Below are positions 23,561-36,257 of a stretch of DNA of 64,000 bases, one piece after another; position 1 is the stretch's first letter, and every line of letters begins with the position of its first letter. Both the position numbers and the translations under genes were made by a program. The notes under the pieces are model-generated. The model saw nothing but the letters and a program-made list of their open reading frames with translations. It was not told the origin of the DNA and ran no database searches. This DNA comes from Odontocerum albicorne (taxonomy: Eukaryota > Arthropoda > Insecta > Trichoptera > Odontoceridae): the NCBI GenBank assembly GCA_949825065.1, contig OX463854.1:14359112-14423111 (forward strand), written 5' to 3'.

Positions 23561-24556
23561 CAATCATGAAGAAATCAGTACATTTTTTTTATTAATATTT
23601 ACATTATTCTACTTTGTGCAAGATAAACGGTTCATATAACTCTCTCACTAGACTCGTTATTTGTTCCGAAACAGCAGACTTACTTATAAACACACATAAA
23701 TAATACAAGTCGAGTGGAATTTGAAAACACTTTAAAAAAATATTTTATACTATATTTACCAAATTTATTAAAAATCTCCGTCCCAGCGCAGTGGCACAAC
23801 ATATAAAATTACTCATCTCAACTATCACACAGTTAATTTTATGTCCAAAAAACAGCTTCTGTGTAATTTGGCAAATAAAAAATTGTGAGTATTAAATTGT
23901 GAAAAATTACCTTAGGGAATATTCTTAACACACATGTATTTGGTGTCCGAAATATTTGTTTAGTAAATCATCACATTCACTGCTTTCTCGGGATCAAATC
24001 CCACTAAAAATAATTGTATTAAAATGAAAAAGTGCGGTGCTCCTTTGTTAAATGTTACCAGATTTTCAATTTGTATCATCAAAAAAATTTCAGGATTGTA
24101 ATATACAACCTGCATTAACAAACCGCACATTGTATGTTCACATATTCTTTAAGTAAAAAATCTTGAAACGAAAACATATTGGCTATATAAGACATAGGTA
24201 TTAAAGGATATACCAATGATGCATCAAAATCATTTCCAAATTGGTAAACTGTTGAGTTTTGGTATATTTGATAGAATAAACTTTTAATTTCAATTTCCCG
24301 AGATTAATTAACGTGCAATATTTATGCTTTACAGTTGATATGTTTGCATTTTGTAAATGGTTTTTCATTGCTATATTCGCCAGAAATATCATTTTATTTA
24401 TGATATAAATGTTGAATTTTTTTCTTTTTTTAAATTTTGATTGGGTTTGCTCTCAGTATGGAAAAAATTACATCATATTTATCTCTCTTTAATAAACTGA
24501 AATCATTTAAAATATGAAAGAATAATAGTTCATCGCTACTTGTGTTGCTGTCAATA
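23561..24556. other. AT-rich stretch without a recognised gene
   Basis: Nothing recognised. Confidence 0.45.
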
Positions 24557-25303
24557 CCGTTTAAAAACCACTACGTCACCATTACCACCACCTTACTAAA
24601 TTCATCATGCAATGGATCTTTTAAAGTAACAATTGCATATTACCTGAAACGAAATTTTGATAATATCACAAAAACATTATTTTTACACAGTTTTAATAAA
24701 AAAGAATTCAAACTCATTGTGATAAATTTCTTTGTTATTTTTCTTAAAATTCGTGTATGTGCTTAGATATCAAAGATGAGAATGAAAAGTTATATTCTAT
24801 GACATAATCAAGACGATTTACATCGTCTAACTATGTTAGTTAGACATCTATTTTTCAAACCGGTTGCTATTCAATTCTTATAGTTATCCTTATTTATTAG
24901 GGAAAGGATCGGATCTTCTTTCCCATTTTTACTCTTTGTTTTGATTGGAAGATAATGCTACATGGTAATACACTCGTTAGGTTCTACTTTATACAATTAA
25001 AGAACCAGACAAAAAAAATTGCGCTAAAATGTACATATTTACAATGGAAATAATAAAAAGACAATGGATACACTCAAATAAGATGAGAAATTATTTGATC
25101 AACAGCTTTCTACATGTTATTTTTGAAAAAATGTATGATCGCGCTTCGTCTCTCTCTTTTTTCAGAGAAAGTTTTTATGACTTTGATGTCTCCATGTCTA
25201 CGATATTCTAACCTTATTACAGTGTTTTATTATTTATTTTTTATGCGCGGTGTTATCTTATGAAATTAAAACTTGAAATGGTGACGTAGTGGTTTTTAAA
25301 CGG
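24557..25303. mobile_element. 747-bp TA-flanked terminal-inverted-repeat element
   Basis: Perfect 27-bp terminal inverted repeats at 24557-24583 and 25277-25303. They begin CCGTTTAAAAACCACTACGT and end CACCATT, and are flanked by TA on both sides (24555-24556 and 25304-25305). TA duplication and this size suggest a non-autonomous Tc1/mariner-type element. No transposase motif is visible between the ends. A SINE-A copy is nested inside at 24826-25012, leaving about 560 bp of own sequence. Confidence 0.85.
24826..25012 (+). mobile_element. SINE-A nested in the TIR element
   Basis: Drifted head (TATGTTAGTTAGACATC, CGGTTGCTATTCAATTC), then a body, then TTGATTGGAAGATAATGCTA, CATGGTAATACACTCG and TACTTTATACAATTAAAGAA, all in SINE-A order. 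Confidence 0.65.
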
Positions 25304-25305
25304 TA

Positions 25306-27084
25306 TAATTTTTTTTTAATGAAAATATATTACACCAACGTTCATCGATGGTAATTTATTACATAACTAGTATTAGATTATAAAAAAAAACTGGGTTCAG
25401 TAATGTGTTGTTAATTAACTCAGCACTTATTTGCAATAATTCATGTATTTTATAATTCAATGTGAACGTTGTTCATTTCATTGCACTGTACTGGTCTCTC
25501 TCACGTGTCTTCATTCAGTTCTATCCCGCGCCAAGTTTATACGGGATGGAACTGTCGAATAAGGAGTAAGGACATTCGAGATGGAGGTTGAAATTAAACG
25601 CAAAACCTAAGATGAATTTCGAGTCTTCGGTATTTTTGCATCTGTATTCACTTTAACGTTGTTATTAGACTCATGGTCACTAGAATCTTGGTCCAAAGAT
25701 TAGCCTATCGTCTCAAGACAGCACATTCTGCAGTCACATAAACGAGGACCCAAGCTCAATACCGTTCGTCATACTTGACTCCAGGAAAAAATACTCGATG
25801 TACTCGTATGACAAAAAATAATATTAAATAAACCTTTTTAGTTAACCATTGATGAATACCAAATTCGAAGTGATTGTTAATATGCAATATATCTAGTGAG
25901 TAAGAATTAATATTTACGTCATCAAAATTTATTTCAGTAAAATTTCTAGCAACGCAGGTTTCACCCAAGCTTCGTTAACAAATAATTAGTATAGAATAGT
26001 AGTAATATATGAATTAGTCCCGCAGCTTGGCGCGAAGGTGCAACTGGAACGGGAAACGACTGAGGATTGGCACTGAGCGCTAATTTGCTCTCCTATTCAT
26101 GAAATTCAGGACTGATTCAAACGGCGTCTATACTGTGCGCTGAAGCTTGCCACTGCAAATGTTATATTACCTGAAAAGCCACACTAATAAACGTACCCAA
26201 CGAATAATTTTATATTAACTTTAACTTTTATTACTTTCGTATAAAATATCTTTTCAATTTCATTTCTCTAGACGTTTAATTTTATAAACATTAGTTTTTC
26301 TCCTATGTTTATTATATTTTTATCCTTGAAATTTTATTAAAGTTAATTTGAGTTTTACTAATTATTTTTTGTTTGACAAGTTGATTAAGACACAGGAAAT
26401 TGATCAATGAATTCACAGCAAAACAGATAATTTTGAAACAAAATCAACAATTAAATTCCCAATTAGCAATGTTTCTCTCACACTCAGTTCTTATATTAAC
26501 TGGTTTGTGGAAATGTTCGAATTAATTAGGAGAAGTGAAAAAAATACTCAATTTTACTACAGGTGAACTACAATCCATGTTAATATTTATAGAATTGAAC
26601 CAAATATATCCACTTCCGGCTTGCATATTTAAACTCTTGGTACATTATTACTACCGAAACCTGTGTTATTCTTAAATTTATTCTTGTTGTTCTTCCGTTG
26701 ATGAATCTTTCTATTACACTGCTTCCATCTAAATACTACTCCATTTATGAAAATGTGCTGTGAGCTCTGAGACGTGACAGAAAAGCATAATTTTAACAAG
26801 GTGAGTTATATCGTTATACAAGTAGACCAACGTTGAATCAATTACTCAAGTAATATAAATAAGCATTGAGATCTATGCAGATAAATCACTCGATGGTCAG
26901 GAGATATTTAAAGTATTCCTCAACCTTTATGCAAACATTTGGCAAGGAAAAAACCTTAATGGTTAGAAAATCGAGACTTTGGTTAAAGAACTACTAGAAT
27001 AGGCAAATAATTCCCAGTTCGCGATCATACGTGTTGAAAATAATACTAATCTTGGACGGACAACAAAAAACGCACACGTCTTGC
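25306..27084. other. Unassigned stretch
   Basis: Two less AT-rich blocks, at 25500-25620 and 26015-26170 (CGCAGCTTGGCGCGAAGG…). No family recognised and no gene. Confidence 0.4.
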
Positions 27085-27180
27085 GCGCAAGGGTTTTGCT
27101 ACCAAACTAATTCTTGAACCAGACAGGGATCCTTTTTTTCCGAAACCAAAACCTCCGAGTGGAAGACCAACGTTACACAA
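27085..27180 (-). mobile_element. SINE-A fragment
   Basis: Minus strand: TTGGTCTTCCACTCGGAGGT, TTTGGTTTCGG, poly-A, then CCCTGTCTGGTTCAAG. Confidence 0.55.
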
Positions 27181-28414
27181 ACAAAACATTGGAGACCATC
27201 ACCCCTTGTTGGAGGACTCTTAGAACATCTATCTCATTTCGACAGACTCTTTGAAAAAATAAACTACAAATATTATATATCATCTGAGGCAATCTAGATC
27301 ATTTTGTATTACCTCGTTTGTTAGTTACATATAAACTTTCAATCATATTTATTTCTAAAGTATTATAAAAATCTTTTTAAATACCTTAGGCTGGAATAGC
27401 ACAAGCTCTTATATGTTAAATGCTAGTCACGTTTTGTCTAAAAACTATAGAAACCCAAATTGTAACACTCTCAACGTCATTAGAACCCAAAAGTTACCTC
27501 AATATAACCCACTCAGCAAAGGATATTACTTTACACTTGACAAAACTTGATGGTAATATAAAATGGTTGAATTTAAGAAAGGCTATTGAAAGTTTTTGTG
27601 CAGGGAGTATTTGACGGTTTGATTACATTAATTACAATAAATGGGATCGAAGATGAACAAATGTGTTATAGTATCTCAAATACATCAAAACTCTCAGAGA
27701 TACCTAGCAATAAGGTTGAAAACTTTATCAAGGGTGTAAACTTTAAGTTTGTGCAAATTTATATTAGAATATTTAAGCATGACTCAATTTTTTGTATCAC
27801 TAATTGTTTAGTGGAATATTTTTTTTATTTATTATTAAATATTTTGTTGTGGCTCTCTTTTGATGATTCTGAAAATATGAAAGTTTTTTATGACTCATTC
27901 TCTGGGTGGTTTTTTTGTCTACAATCCAGTTCATGTTTACTTCTTGGAAAATCCGGCTCCATCATTTGGTGTCAAAGTCCCAAAAAGTGTTGAGCGGCTC
28001 AAATTCAATTCTGATTAATCCAGAAGCATTAAAATAAAGGTGCAATATGCACACATAACATATATTCATAATTTATTTGTATTTTAATGGATTGTAGATA
28101 AATTATAACGATAACAAAATAGCTACGTTTACTGAAGTCCCTCCAAGACCACTTTCTTTAAAACATAAAACATTATCGTCATCACCATAACATGAAGTCC
28201 TTTTTAAGGTTTATGTGATGCGAAGCATTGAAACATGTTTTATTGGAACAGATTTTTAAGACTTTTTATTCGGTATTAATTTTTCAAAAATATTTATAAA
28301 ATTAACAGTTTGAAGATGCTGTCAGTATGTTAATTAAAATACATAGTGAAATCGCAAAATTTCTTCAGTCAAGGGTTGTTATAAATACCAGTGTTTCTTG
28401 GAAATGTTTTTTTC
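27181..28414. other. Unassigned stretch with a 135-codon open frame
   Basis: The plus-strand frame 27586-27993 is the longest unexplained one here (starts MKVFVQGVFDG, ends SPKKC). It has hydrophobic segments near residues 75-95 and 105-120. No family, splice context or codon pattern supports it as a gene. Confidence 0.3.
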
Positions 28415-28562
28415 CTGGCGAGCTTATTATCATGCGTAAATCTCTTCCAACTAACCAGAAATCTATTCGGTTTTAATTGGCCTTAAATGAAAACCAGACT
28501 GGAATCTCCTTTTTTTTTAATCTGGGTTCCAGCGGGGATTGAACCCGCAACCTCCAAATATA
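28415..28562 (-). mobile_element. SINE-A copy, 3' two thirds and B box
   Basis: Minus strand: GGAGGTTGCGGGTTCAATCC (B box), poly-A, CCAGTCTGGTTTTCATTTAA, TTGGTTAGTTGGAAGAGATT. The A-box end is missing. Confidence 0.7.
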
Positions 28563-29199
28563 GCCAGTGATTTGAATTTTAAACAGAGATTGAAACGGAT
28601 GTTTTTGTTAATAATGATGTTTATGTAGAAATCACAAAATGAATTAATTAGTCAACGAATCAATAATACATAATTCATATAAATTTTGAAAACAAATTAT
28701 TATATTACGTAATTTTTACAACATGATTTGCTGGAATAATTTGAGTATTCAAATCTACTTTGTTGTCCCTTCATAAAATATTGCTGAACTGAGTTACCGA
28801 CGACTGCTAAGTTGTCTTAGAGCGTTTTATACCAATCTCATGGGACTAACGACCATGTCTTCCAATGCTGGATAGTTGGAATACATGCTTTAACACTTTC
28901 AGCTTTAAAGAAGACCTAAAAGGGATATTTATTTTTGTAAATAAACGGTACAATGTACCTGTTAACAAAAATAATGCAAATATATGGCTTGGTGGACTTG
29001 ATTATGTTGGATACTACATTGTTATATTTTATTGATTGGGTCATAATAATATTCGTAAGATGTGGCAAACCAGGATGCAAAATATCACCAGGATCGTTCA
29101 ATACCATAGCATAAATATTTAAAACGAAATATTAGAGAAAATTTAAGCCTTTTTTTATTTAGGAAGCATGTTTACATCGGAAGGCCGCGTGAAATGCCA
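28563..29199. other. AT-rich stretch without a recognised gene
   Basis: Nothing recognised. Confidence 0.4.
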
Positions 29200-29770
29200 T
29201 TTTGAAAGAAGGGTAGTATGCAATAGAGCTAATGGTGAGTGTTTTAATGTATGTACCGACCGAAGAATTTAAAAAAAACATAGCTGGTTGCTCATAATGG
29301 TTTCAATATCAGAATAAGCAAGCGAAACTTGGACGCTCAAATGATTGCAGTAGAAACATGTGAATAAATAACGAATTGTTGAATAAAGAATGATGACACT
29401 AGGAAAGAATTCGAATTGAAAGAAAGTGCAGTGTAGAAGATGAAAAAGTTTTCTCGAAGACGTCGTTGTCACGTAAAATAAATTAATAATGAAAGATTTA
29501 CAAAAATAATCTAATGAAAAATAATGTAATTTAAGTGTAAAGCATAGAAAAGAAAAACAAAGAAATAATGGTTGGTCAATCAATCAAGTATACGATATTT
29601 TTAAAAGAAATTTAAAAATTCCTAAAATCGTAGGAAATGTAGAAGGTATGTATAAGGGTCAAAAGATGTGTGTCGCGATAGGAAAATCTGGCGCTCTTTC
29701 CTTTCTGCCCATCCTAACAGGGGAATGTTGTAATGGTATGTATGTTAGTGTATTTGATTGAGAAGTAAAA
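29200..29770 (+). mobile_element. LINE-A fragment
   Basis: Plus strand: NKQAKLGRSNDCSRNM (usual ETWTLxxxD…) at about 29315, broken frames, then DVCRDRKIWRSFLSAHPN at about 29666, the intact C-terminal signature, followed by GGTATGTATGTTAGTG. The minus-strand frame at 29269-29583 is a shadow. Confidence 0.7.
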
Positions 29771-30149
29771 TGGCGGGAATTTTTTTATAAGACCTAGAAA
29801 ACGTGGCACGATCAAATTAATCAGATATTGAAAGAGGAAAAAACATTTTTTACAAGATGATATATTCCCACTACATACCCCAATAGGAGCGTGACATGAT
29901 GGTGATAAAAAAAATAATTCGTTATTTATTATTTTCTTTAATATTTAATATAACCGAGAGACTTAAGTTCATCCGATTTTTTTAGATAGTGTACTTTTTT
30001 ATAATTTATTAAATAAAAAAACAAATCACCCTCAAAATAATATTGTTCTACGAGCGCACATTTAAGAAAAATCAATGAATAACAAACAAAATATTTCATA
30101 AAAAACAAAAAAAAAACATTAAATAAAATAAGGATATGGAAAATTACTA
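29771..30149. other. AT-rich spacer
   Basis: Poly-A-rich, no gene; the minus-strand open frame 29938-30243 has no recognisable content. Confidence 0.45.
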
Positions 30150-30350
30150 AAGATACTAAACTGCATTTATCCTCAGTGAAATATAGGCAAAAGCCTAGTT
30201 TACTGAGGATACGACAAATGAAAGGCAACAAACCCAGATCCATTAAAATTGTATGTCCAGATTAAATGATCTGTTGTTTTTTTTTCGCAAATTATGTATA
30301 TTTCTTGTCATGTGTTATAATAAATAAATAAAATAAAAATTCAATAATTG
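30150..30350 (+). mobile_element. LINE-D 3' end, copy 2
   Basis: Matches 4225-4410 (other strand). Plus-strand reading gives SLLRIRQMKGNKPRSIKIVC then PD and a stop, which looks like an ORF2 C-terminus, followed by the 3' UTR and a (TAAATAAA) end at 30325-30350. Confidence 0.7.
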
Positions 30351-30789
30351 ATTTTGAAGTTCTTAAATGAAGCAACATATTGTATCATAGAGCATTTCTC
30401 TTAGCAGCTTATATTTTATCTCAGCTCCCTTCGTCGTAAATTTACATGCATACAACTGATAATGCTTTATTGTAAGTCTTTCTCCGTTTCCCTATATTCT
30501 CAAGATGAACTTGTTTCAGCGTCAAGGAACCACGTCACTTTATCCTGAAACACCCTCAGGTAACACTTTCAGAGCTTCATATCCTCCGCTTTTCTGTTTC
30601 TGTGGAATAACTGATGGCAATGGAGTGATGCACTACTTACGGGGGAGATATGCCTGTTGTGAAGCTTTAATTTGTAATTAAACTAAAATGAACAAATATG
30701 ATATTTGAATTACGAGGAAATTCATGTTTCATTGAAATTTAAATTTTATGCTTTCGCTTAGATTAAATAGATAATATAACTCATAAAGA
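30351..30789. other. Unassigned stretch
   Basis: A less AT-rich block at 30480-30660 with no recognised reading frame. Confidence 0.4.
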
Positions 30790-30882
30790 GATGACGCCCG
30801 TGGTCTTATTAATAAAATCCATGGCCTGTCTTCCAACTTGAGGGGTGCGGGTTTGATTCTCATTCTTCCGTGGTGTGAAAGA
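30790..30882 (+). mobile_element. SINE-A head
   Basis: GATGACGCCCGTGGTCTTAT, CCTGTCTTCCAACTTGAGG and GCGGGTTTGATTCTCATT (B box). Confidence 0.7.
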
Positions 30883-31544
30883 ACCATGTATGAAAGTGTT
30901 ACGTATTTATAATGTCAGCACTTATTTTAGATTCACCCTTTAGACTCTTGTTGTGGAAATTTATTAATTCTATTATTAATAATGTATATAACGTTTTTTG
31001 ACACGAAGGTATATAATTTGGGCTTGATTCAAATATAACATTATAAAAAAATTCAAGTTTCCTTATAGAAATGGTTTCAACTCATCATTTTGCTATCAAA
31101 ATATTAATTTAAAGTAAAATGACTTAATATATGGATCAAAATTATTAAATGGCTGCACTGAAAGTTTTAGATGCTAAAAGATCTAGACTATTATATCAAT
31201 AACACACTACGACATGATGCAGCAGAAAGGCAAGCACAGCGACATATGGAATAAAATATTTAAATATTCACTTCACAGTCATTATTGATGGGTTATTGCA
31301 AATTTTATAATAAGGGGGGAGGGGGGGAAATACTCGGTGACTCGTTTCTAAGAAACGAAGAAAAGTTTCGTTAGTCGAATACGATCCGATAATCGTTTTC
31401 TGACTTTGAAGGTGTAGCCAGTAATTACGCTACCATGAACTTGACGACTCCCGTCAAAATATTATGAGATGCAAGAAATCTTTATTGAGATTCTTAGAAA
31501 AAATCAAGGCCTAGACCAATTGTACAATTATTTTTTATCACACT
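30883..31544. other. Unassigned AT-rich stretch
   Basis: Contains a G-run (GGGGGGA twice) at 31315-31327. No gene. Confidence 0.45.
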
Positions 31545-31728
31545 TTCGTTATATGCAATACAATTTGGTGAGCTTAGTGACAATCTCTTCATCCAACTAG
31601 AAATAAAGTGATAAGGAGCCTTGGACTTTTTTTTTTTAATTTAGGTGCCAACGGGGCTCAACCCCGAAATTGTGAGACAAGTGTGGATGACAAGCGTCTT
31701 ATCAACTACGTTACGTAGATCGTCAAAT
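31545..31728 (-). mobile_element. SINE-A, nearly complete
   Basis: Minus strand: GACGATCTACGTAACGTAGT, TGATAAGACGCTTGTC, TTCGGGGTTGAGCCCC (B box region), poly-A, CCAAGGCTCCTTATCAC, GGATGAAGAGATTGTC and the tail AAATTGTATTGCATA. Confidence 0.75.
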
Positions 31729-32874
31729 TGTTTCGATAATTATTATTAGATTTTTACATAATCAAAAGTGCTTGAAAAATCATCTACAAGTGCTGACAAA
31801 TACTTGATCTTTATCTCAAGCTAAAAATTTGAGCAGCCTCAATATGACGATCAATATTTTCTTTAAAATCAAAGAAAAGTTATGTGATTGAGGTTTGATT
31901 CTACAATTATCTTCTGATTGGGAAGATATTACCACGGAATATTTATCTTCCATCAAAAGATTATTAAGCACTAGAAATATTTGATTGTGCAATATTTCTC
32001 CTATTTGGATTGAAGTAAATTTGATCTGATTTTTATTTTATTTTATTATTTAGGAAAATAGCTACAAGTGATAACAAAATCTTTACCTTGAACATAAATA
32101 AATATCAACAGACTATAAATTTTTACCTCACAAATAAAATAACTTATATCTTTCCTATTTATTGCCTTTTATGGATAACACATCTCAAAATTATTAAAAT
32201 GGCAAAAACGGCTAACGACTTAGCTACACAGTAATTTCTGAGAGTCCAAATGATTCAACAAAATAAAACCGCTCGTTTTTTTGAACCACTCCCTCAACAT
32301 TTATTTTTTTAATGCCAACAAAGATAAAAGAAAGACGGGTTTATGTTTCTTTCGTTACAAAATTACTTTTTTGTTGTTTGAATTCCTTTTTCTCATCCTG
32401 AAATATTCTACATTTTAGAGTATAAACGCCAATTTTTAAAGTGCATCTGTCTATTCTTTGACATATATTAAATAAGACGACCATTACATAATTGAAATTT
32501 TCATTATATTTATGGTATTAAGAATAAAATTCATAAACTTCAGAGTTTCTCAACCTATTTTGAACCATCTTCCTATTGGCGCATCATGTGATAAGTCAAA
32601 CCCCTCTAGCATAACATTGTATATTTTTATTTATTTTAACGCGTACAAAGTAAAAGATTGCGCTTAAAACCTAATCTTCGTTATCATCTGTTGTATCTGT
32701 TGAAGTTGAAAAGAAATAAAAAAAATATCATTTTGATTACAAACAATTGAACTTATTGACGACACAAGACATATTTTTTGAAAAATTATTAAAATTAATT
32801 TTTATTTTGGTTTGTCACGTATAAATAATATAATACATACAGGTATATTGATAGCTGCATAAATTGTACAAATA
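31729..32874. other. Unassigned stretch; possible hAT end at 32541
   Basis: CAGAGTTTCTCAACC at 32541-32555 resembles the terminus of hAT elements. No matching inverted end was found nearby, so it is a truncated copy or chance. Confidence 0.35.
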
Positions 32875-33572
32875 TTGAGTTGAGTCATAAATAATGTCTG
32901 TTATTGGGAACAAAATATAATGATTCATTAGTGATCCCAATGACTCTTCTTACTTAACAAGTGTTTACCTGTTTGAAGTAAACAAGTATCCCTCAGTCTT
33001 ATCACGACAATGACAGCATACGCGTTTCATTATAATAATAAATTGTCAGTCAGTAAAATGGAGGGATTAAAAGTACATATTCATCACGTAATGTTGTGGA
33101 AGTTTAAGTGGAGACATTTGAAAAAGTATGTAGCGCGTATGGTGAAGGATCTATAACTGACCGGCAAATCCGAAACTGGTTTGTGATGTTTCGTTCTGGA
33201 GATACAAGTACGTCATTAAAAGATAAACCCAGATCGGGTAATCATCAGACTTTTATGGTGTATTCAAATCATTGGAAGAATGTTATGTACTCACCTAGCC
33301 TAGCACTATCCGATTATCATCTGTTTAGATTGTTACGAACCGCTTTGATGGGGAAAATTTCTCAATTGAAAACCAGTTCTAGAGTTTGTCGAAAACTTTT
33401 TCACATCAAAACTAGTGGAATTCTTCACAAAAGGTATCAAAAAGCTGTCTGATAAATAGCAACCAGTCATTGTAAATAGTGGCAAATGTATAATTAATTA
33501 AGATAGTATTTATTTCTTTATTGTAAATTAAAATTGATATACTAAAACTGTAGTTTTTGTGATTCAACCCAA
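32875..33572 (+). mobile_element. Internally deleted mariner, second lineage
   Basis: Imperfect terminal inverted repeats at 32875 (TTGAGTTGAGTCATAAA) and 33572 (minus strand TTGGGTTGAATCACAAA), flanked by TA at 32873-32874 and 33573-33574. At 698 bp it is about half the usual mariner length. It holds the two ends of a transposase gene with the middle lost. Confidence 0.8.
33058..33452 (+). pseudogene. Mariner transposase remnant
   Basis: The ATG at 33058 opens MEGLKVHIHHVMLWKFK, the start of a mariner transposase. A frameshift follows, and from 33108 the frame continues VETFEKVCSAYGEGS, RQIRNWFVMFRSGD and LKDKPRSG, the helix-turn-helix region. After about residue 45 of this frame the text jumps to YSPSLALSDYHLFR, the third catalytic block (usual SPDLAPSDYHLF). 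The first two catalytic Asp motifs are deleted; the first Asp of SPD is Ser. Stop at 33450. Different sequence from the 36.3- and 62.6-kb mariners. Confidence 0.85.
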
Positions 33573-35384
33573 TATATCCTTAAATTACGCATATATGTTA
33601 AGACAGTAGAAAAAATACATTAGAGAGACTAGCTATCAAACAGCATTTTATAACATCCTCTCAATCGATACACACCCACACCATAAGAAGGCGAGCTTGG
33701 CCGCATGGATGTACGAAGTTTTTCAGACCACGCCCTTATACTCATAAATTGTGGTACAAAAAAAGTAATATGTTTATAAATAAGCAGTTTAAACAAATTA
33801 CCAAATTAAAACTGTTAAAAATATAAATGCACACATACACACGCAACCCTAGATTCACTGACAGCGTAAAAAGAGAAAATAATATCAGCATCCAAATTAT
33901 GGTTTCAGCTCTTCAAATAAGTATTGTATTATATCATATATTAAACGCAAGCAATTTTTCATTAATTACACTTTGAAAAATAAGCTGTCCAAACGGATTT
34001 TTAGAAATTTATGTACAAACAACAAATTGTACAAAATCTTAAAATATAATATTACTCAAGGTAATAATTATTAATAAATAAAGTAACTTGATCGGTTATA
34101 CCATTTACCACCTAAGGGTATTATTACCAACAATACCAATTATGTATCATGTCAACGTGGGAGTTATGATTAATGATCGCTTGACAGTATCCTAATAACA
34201 GACCAATATTTTGAAAGCATTGTTTATGTTTATGTAGGCTGAAGGTAATTATTATCCAATAAATTCACTCACCATTTTATTAAACTACATAATTAACGTA
34301 TTATTTTTTTTCTTTTTTTTAATATAAAATAAATATTTGTAATTTTTTTTTAATCCCGCCTTTTATTTTATTTCAAGGAGCTTTAAAGTGAAATTCACTG
34401 TATTTTATCATATAGTTGGAAGTTAGTACGTTATTATCAAACTACACGTTTTTCAACGAACCAGACATTGGCTAAAAGGTCTGCATAAGGAAAAACGCTA
34501 AGATCCTTTTTTTCTGAATATCACCTGGAATAAACCTGGGTAGATGGATTTTTTTTAGCAAACAAGACACGATGATAGTCACGTAAGAGTAGTAATTGCG
34601 TGGAATTGGCAGATGGGAAGAGTGTGCGAGCACAAAATTCCGTTGGAATGGAAAATATTTCCTGAAAAGGTACTGCACAGACTCGCCAGGAGCAGTAGAA
34701 CTATAATTTTGACTAATTTATAAGAAAAAAGATCCCTGGACGTATTTAAAAGAGATCCCTGAACGTATTTTACTACAAAATTTTGCGAATGATCTGTGAA
34801 TAAACCAAAGTGAATGTTGATGCATCATATACAACCATAGATTGTATATCCTCTTTCAGAACCAATCCATCTTTTCATTTGTTAAGTTTGGAAGAATCTG
34901 TTGTGTAAGAACATATAGTGGCCGACCGATGAGGAATATTTTAGACAGCAAACCTGAAGAAGGTCGTAAATTGGTTAGAAGGGTTGACGGGTGTGCGTTG
35001 TTACTGAGGCTACAAGGATAGTCGGAATATCCAGCTAGAAAAGCAAATTATGGCAATGGCCACGGCAATTTGTTTTAAAATGTGCCATTTAGGAAAAAGG
35101 TTAATTTTACTTTAACTATTGTATAAAATGTCAAATACATACTTATATGGTGAATTTTTATTCTTAACATGTCCGTGTTATTCATTATAGTTTCATAACC
35201 TAAAGAATTTGTTTCATATTAAAGATGTGAATGGTAGTGTTGGAGTGTGTTGATCTTGAGCACCATACACGCTAGTTAAACTATTAATTCCATTTTAAAG
35301 AGTTTTGTAAAACGAACCATGAGACCATCGTTATCGTTATTCTTAGAACATGTTTTTATTTAATTTAAATGTTTATATTTTGTG
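33573..35384. other. AT-rich stretch with a possible LINE scrap
   Basis: At 34918-35010 the plus strand reads SGRPMRNILDSKPEEGRKLV, like GRP…KP-rich LINE C-termini, but it is too short to place. Otherwise nothing recognised. Confidence 0.4.
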
Positions 35385-36255
35385 CATTTGTAGACTCAAA
35401 GGAAATGTATGATCGTCTAAGAAGAAAAAAATGTGGGAAGTACGAGTACATAGTGAAATAATATGGCGTGAATGAGTTTACTGAGTGGCTTTAAATTAAT
35501 AAAGGCGTAAATCAAGGATGTAAGTAACGTCCGTTGTTTAGTTTATACGTAGATTCATATGTACGCGATTTCAAAGATGATAGGAGAGGTGTAAGAATGT
35601 GAGATTCGTCAAGTGTATGTGGGCTTTGTACACAGAGGGGTTATGGTTGTTGAGAATGAAGGCAAATTGAGGGATGTGATAAGTGAAGCAAAATAGAGGG
35701 TCGAAGAGGTGTTGGCAGGAGGCAAATCTCCTGGTTCCGCAATACGTGATTGGACTGGTGTAAGGAGCGTCGGGAATCTTATTCGGGCTGCCGGGGACAA
35801 AACGGTCTACTCTCAGGTGATATTCAACGTTGGAGGGGACCTGACATGACACTGAGAAGAAGATAAGTGAGCTATATAAGAAATCTATATTAAAAAGGTT
35901 AAAAACAAAAGTTGGGATATAAAAGATTATGGTTATAGAAAGAGGTGGGGTTTAAGTGTGTGCGATGTATGGCACACACTTTTAATAACACCATCGCGCA
36001 TGTGTAACCGCACATTATCCACAGTATTAAAAATAACATTACATGACAGATTGCTGGTTGCCTACCTTGACGCATGGAAGTGAAACTTGGACTTAGTAGA
36101 AGACGGATACAAGTTAGATTTATACTGTGGAGATGCGTGAACTAAGGAAAATTTGTAGTATCAATGAATAAAAGAAGGTGAAATTAATTTATCAGACATG
36201 AGTGGAATGGATATTTTTAGTAAAAAACTTTGAAATGGTTTGGACTAAGTAATAC
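35385..36255 (+). pseudogene. LINE reverse transcriptase remnant, 5' part before a mariner insertion
   Basis: Broken plus-strand frames in reverse transcriptase order: VDSKEMYDRL (usual DxxKAYDRV) at 35393, NKGVNQGC (usual GVRQGC) at 35500, SLYVDSYVRD at 35540, SSSVCGLC at 35610, then VMVVENEGKLRDVISEAK at 35640, the block after the YADD active site. The YADD itself has become VHRG-like. Further on come THGSETWT (about 36070), VEMRELRKI and EMVWT (LRWFG block) at 36235, where mariner copy 1 interrupts. The sequence resumes at 37541. A GC-richer piece at 35700-35845 does not look like reverse transcriptase. Confidence 0.75.
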
Positions 36256-36257
36256 TA

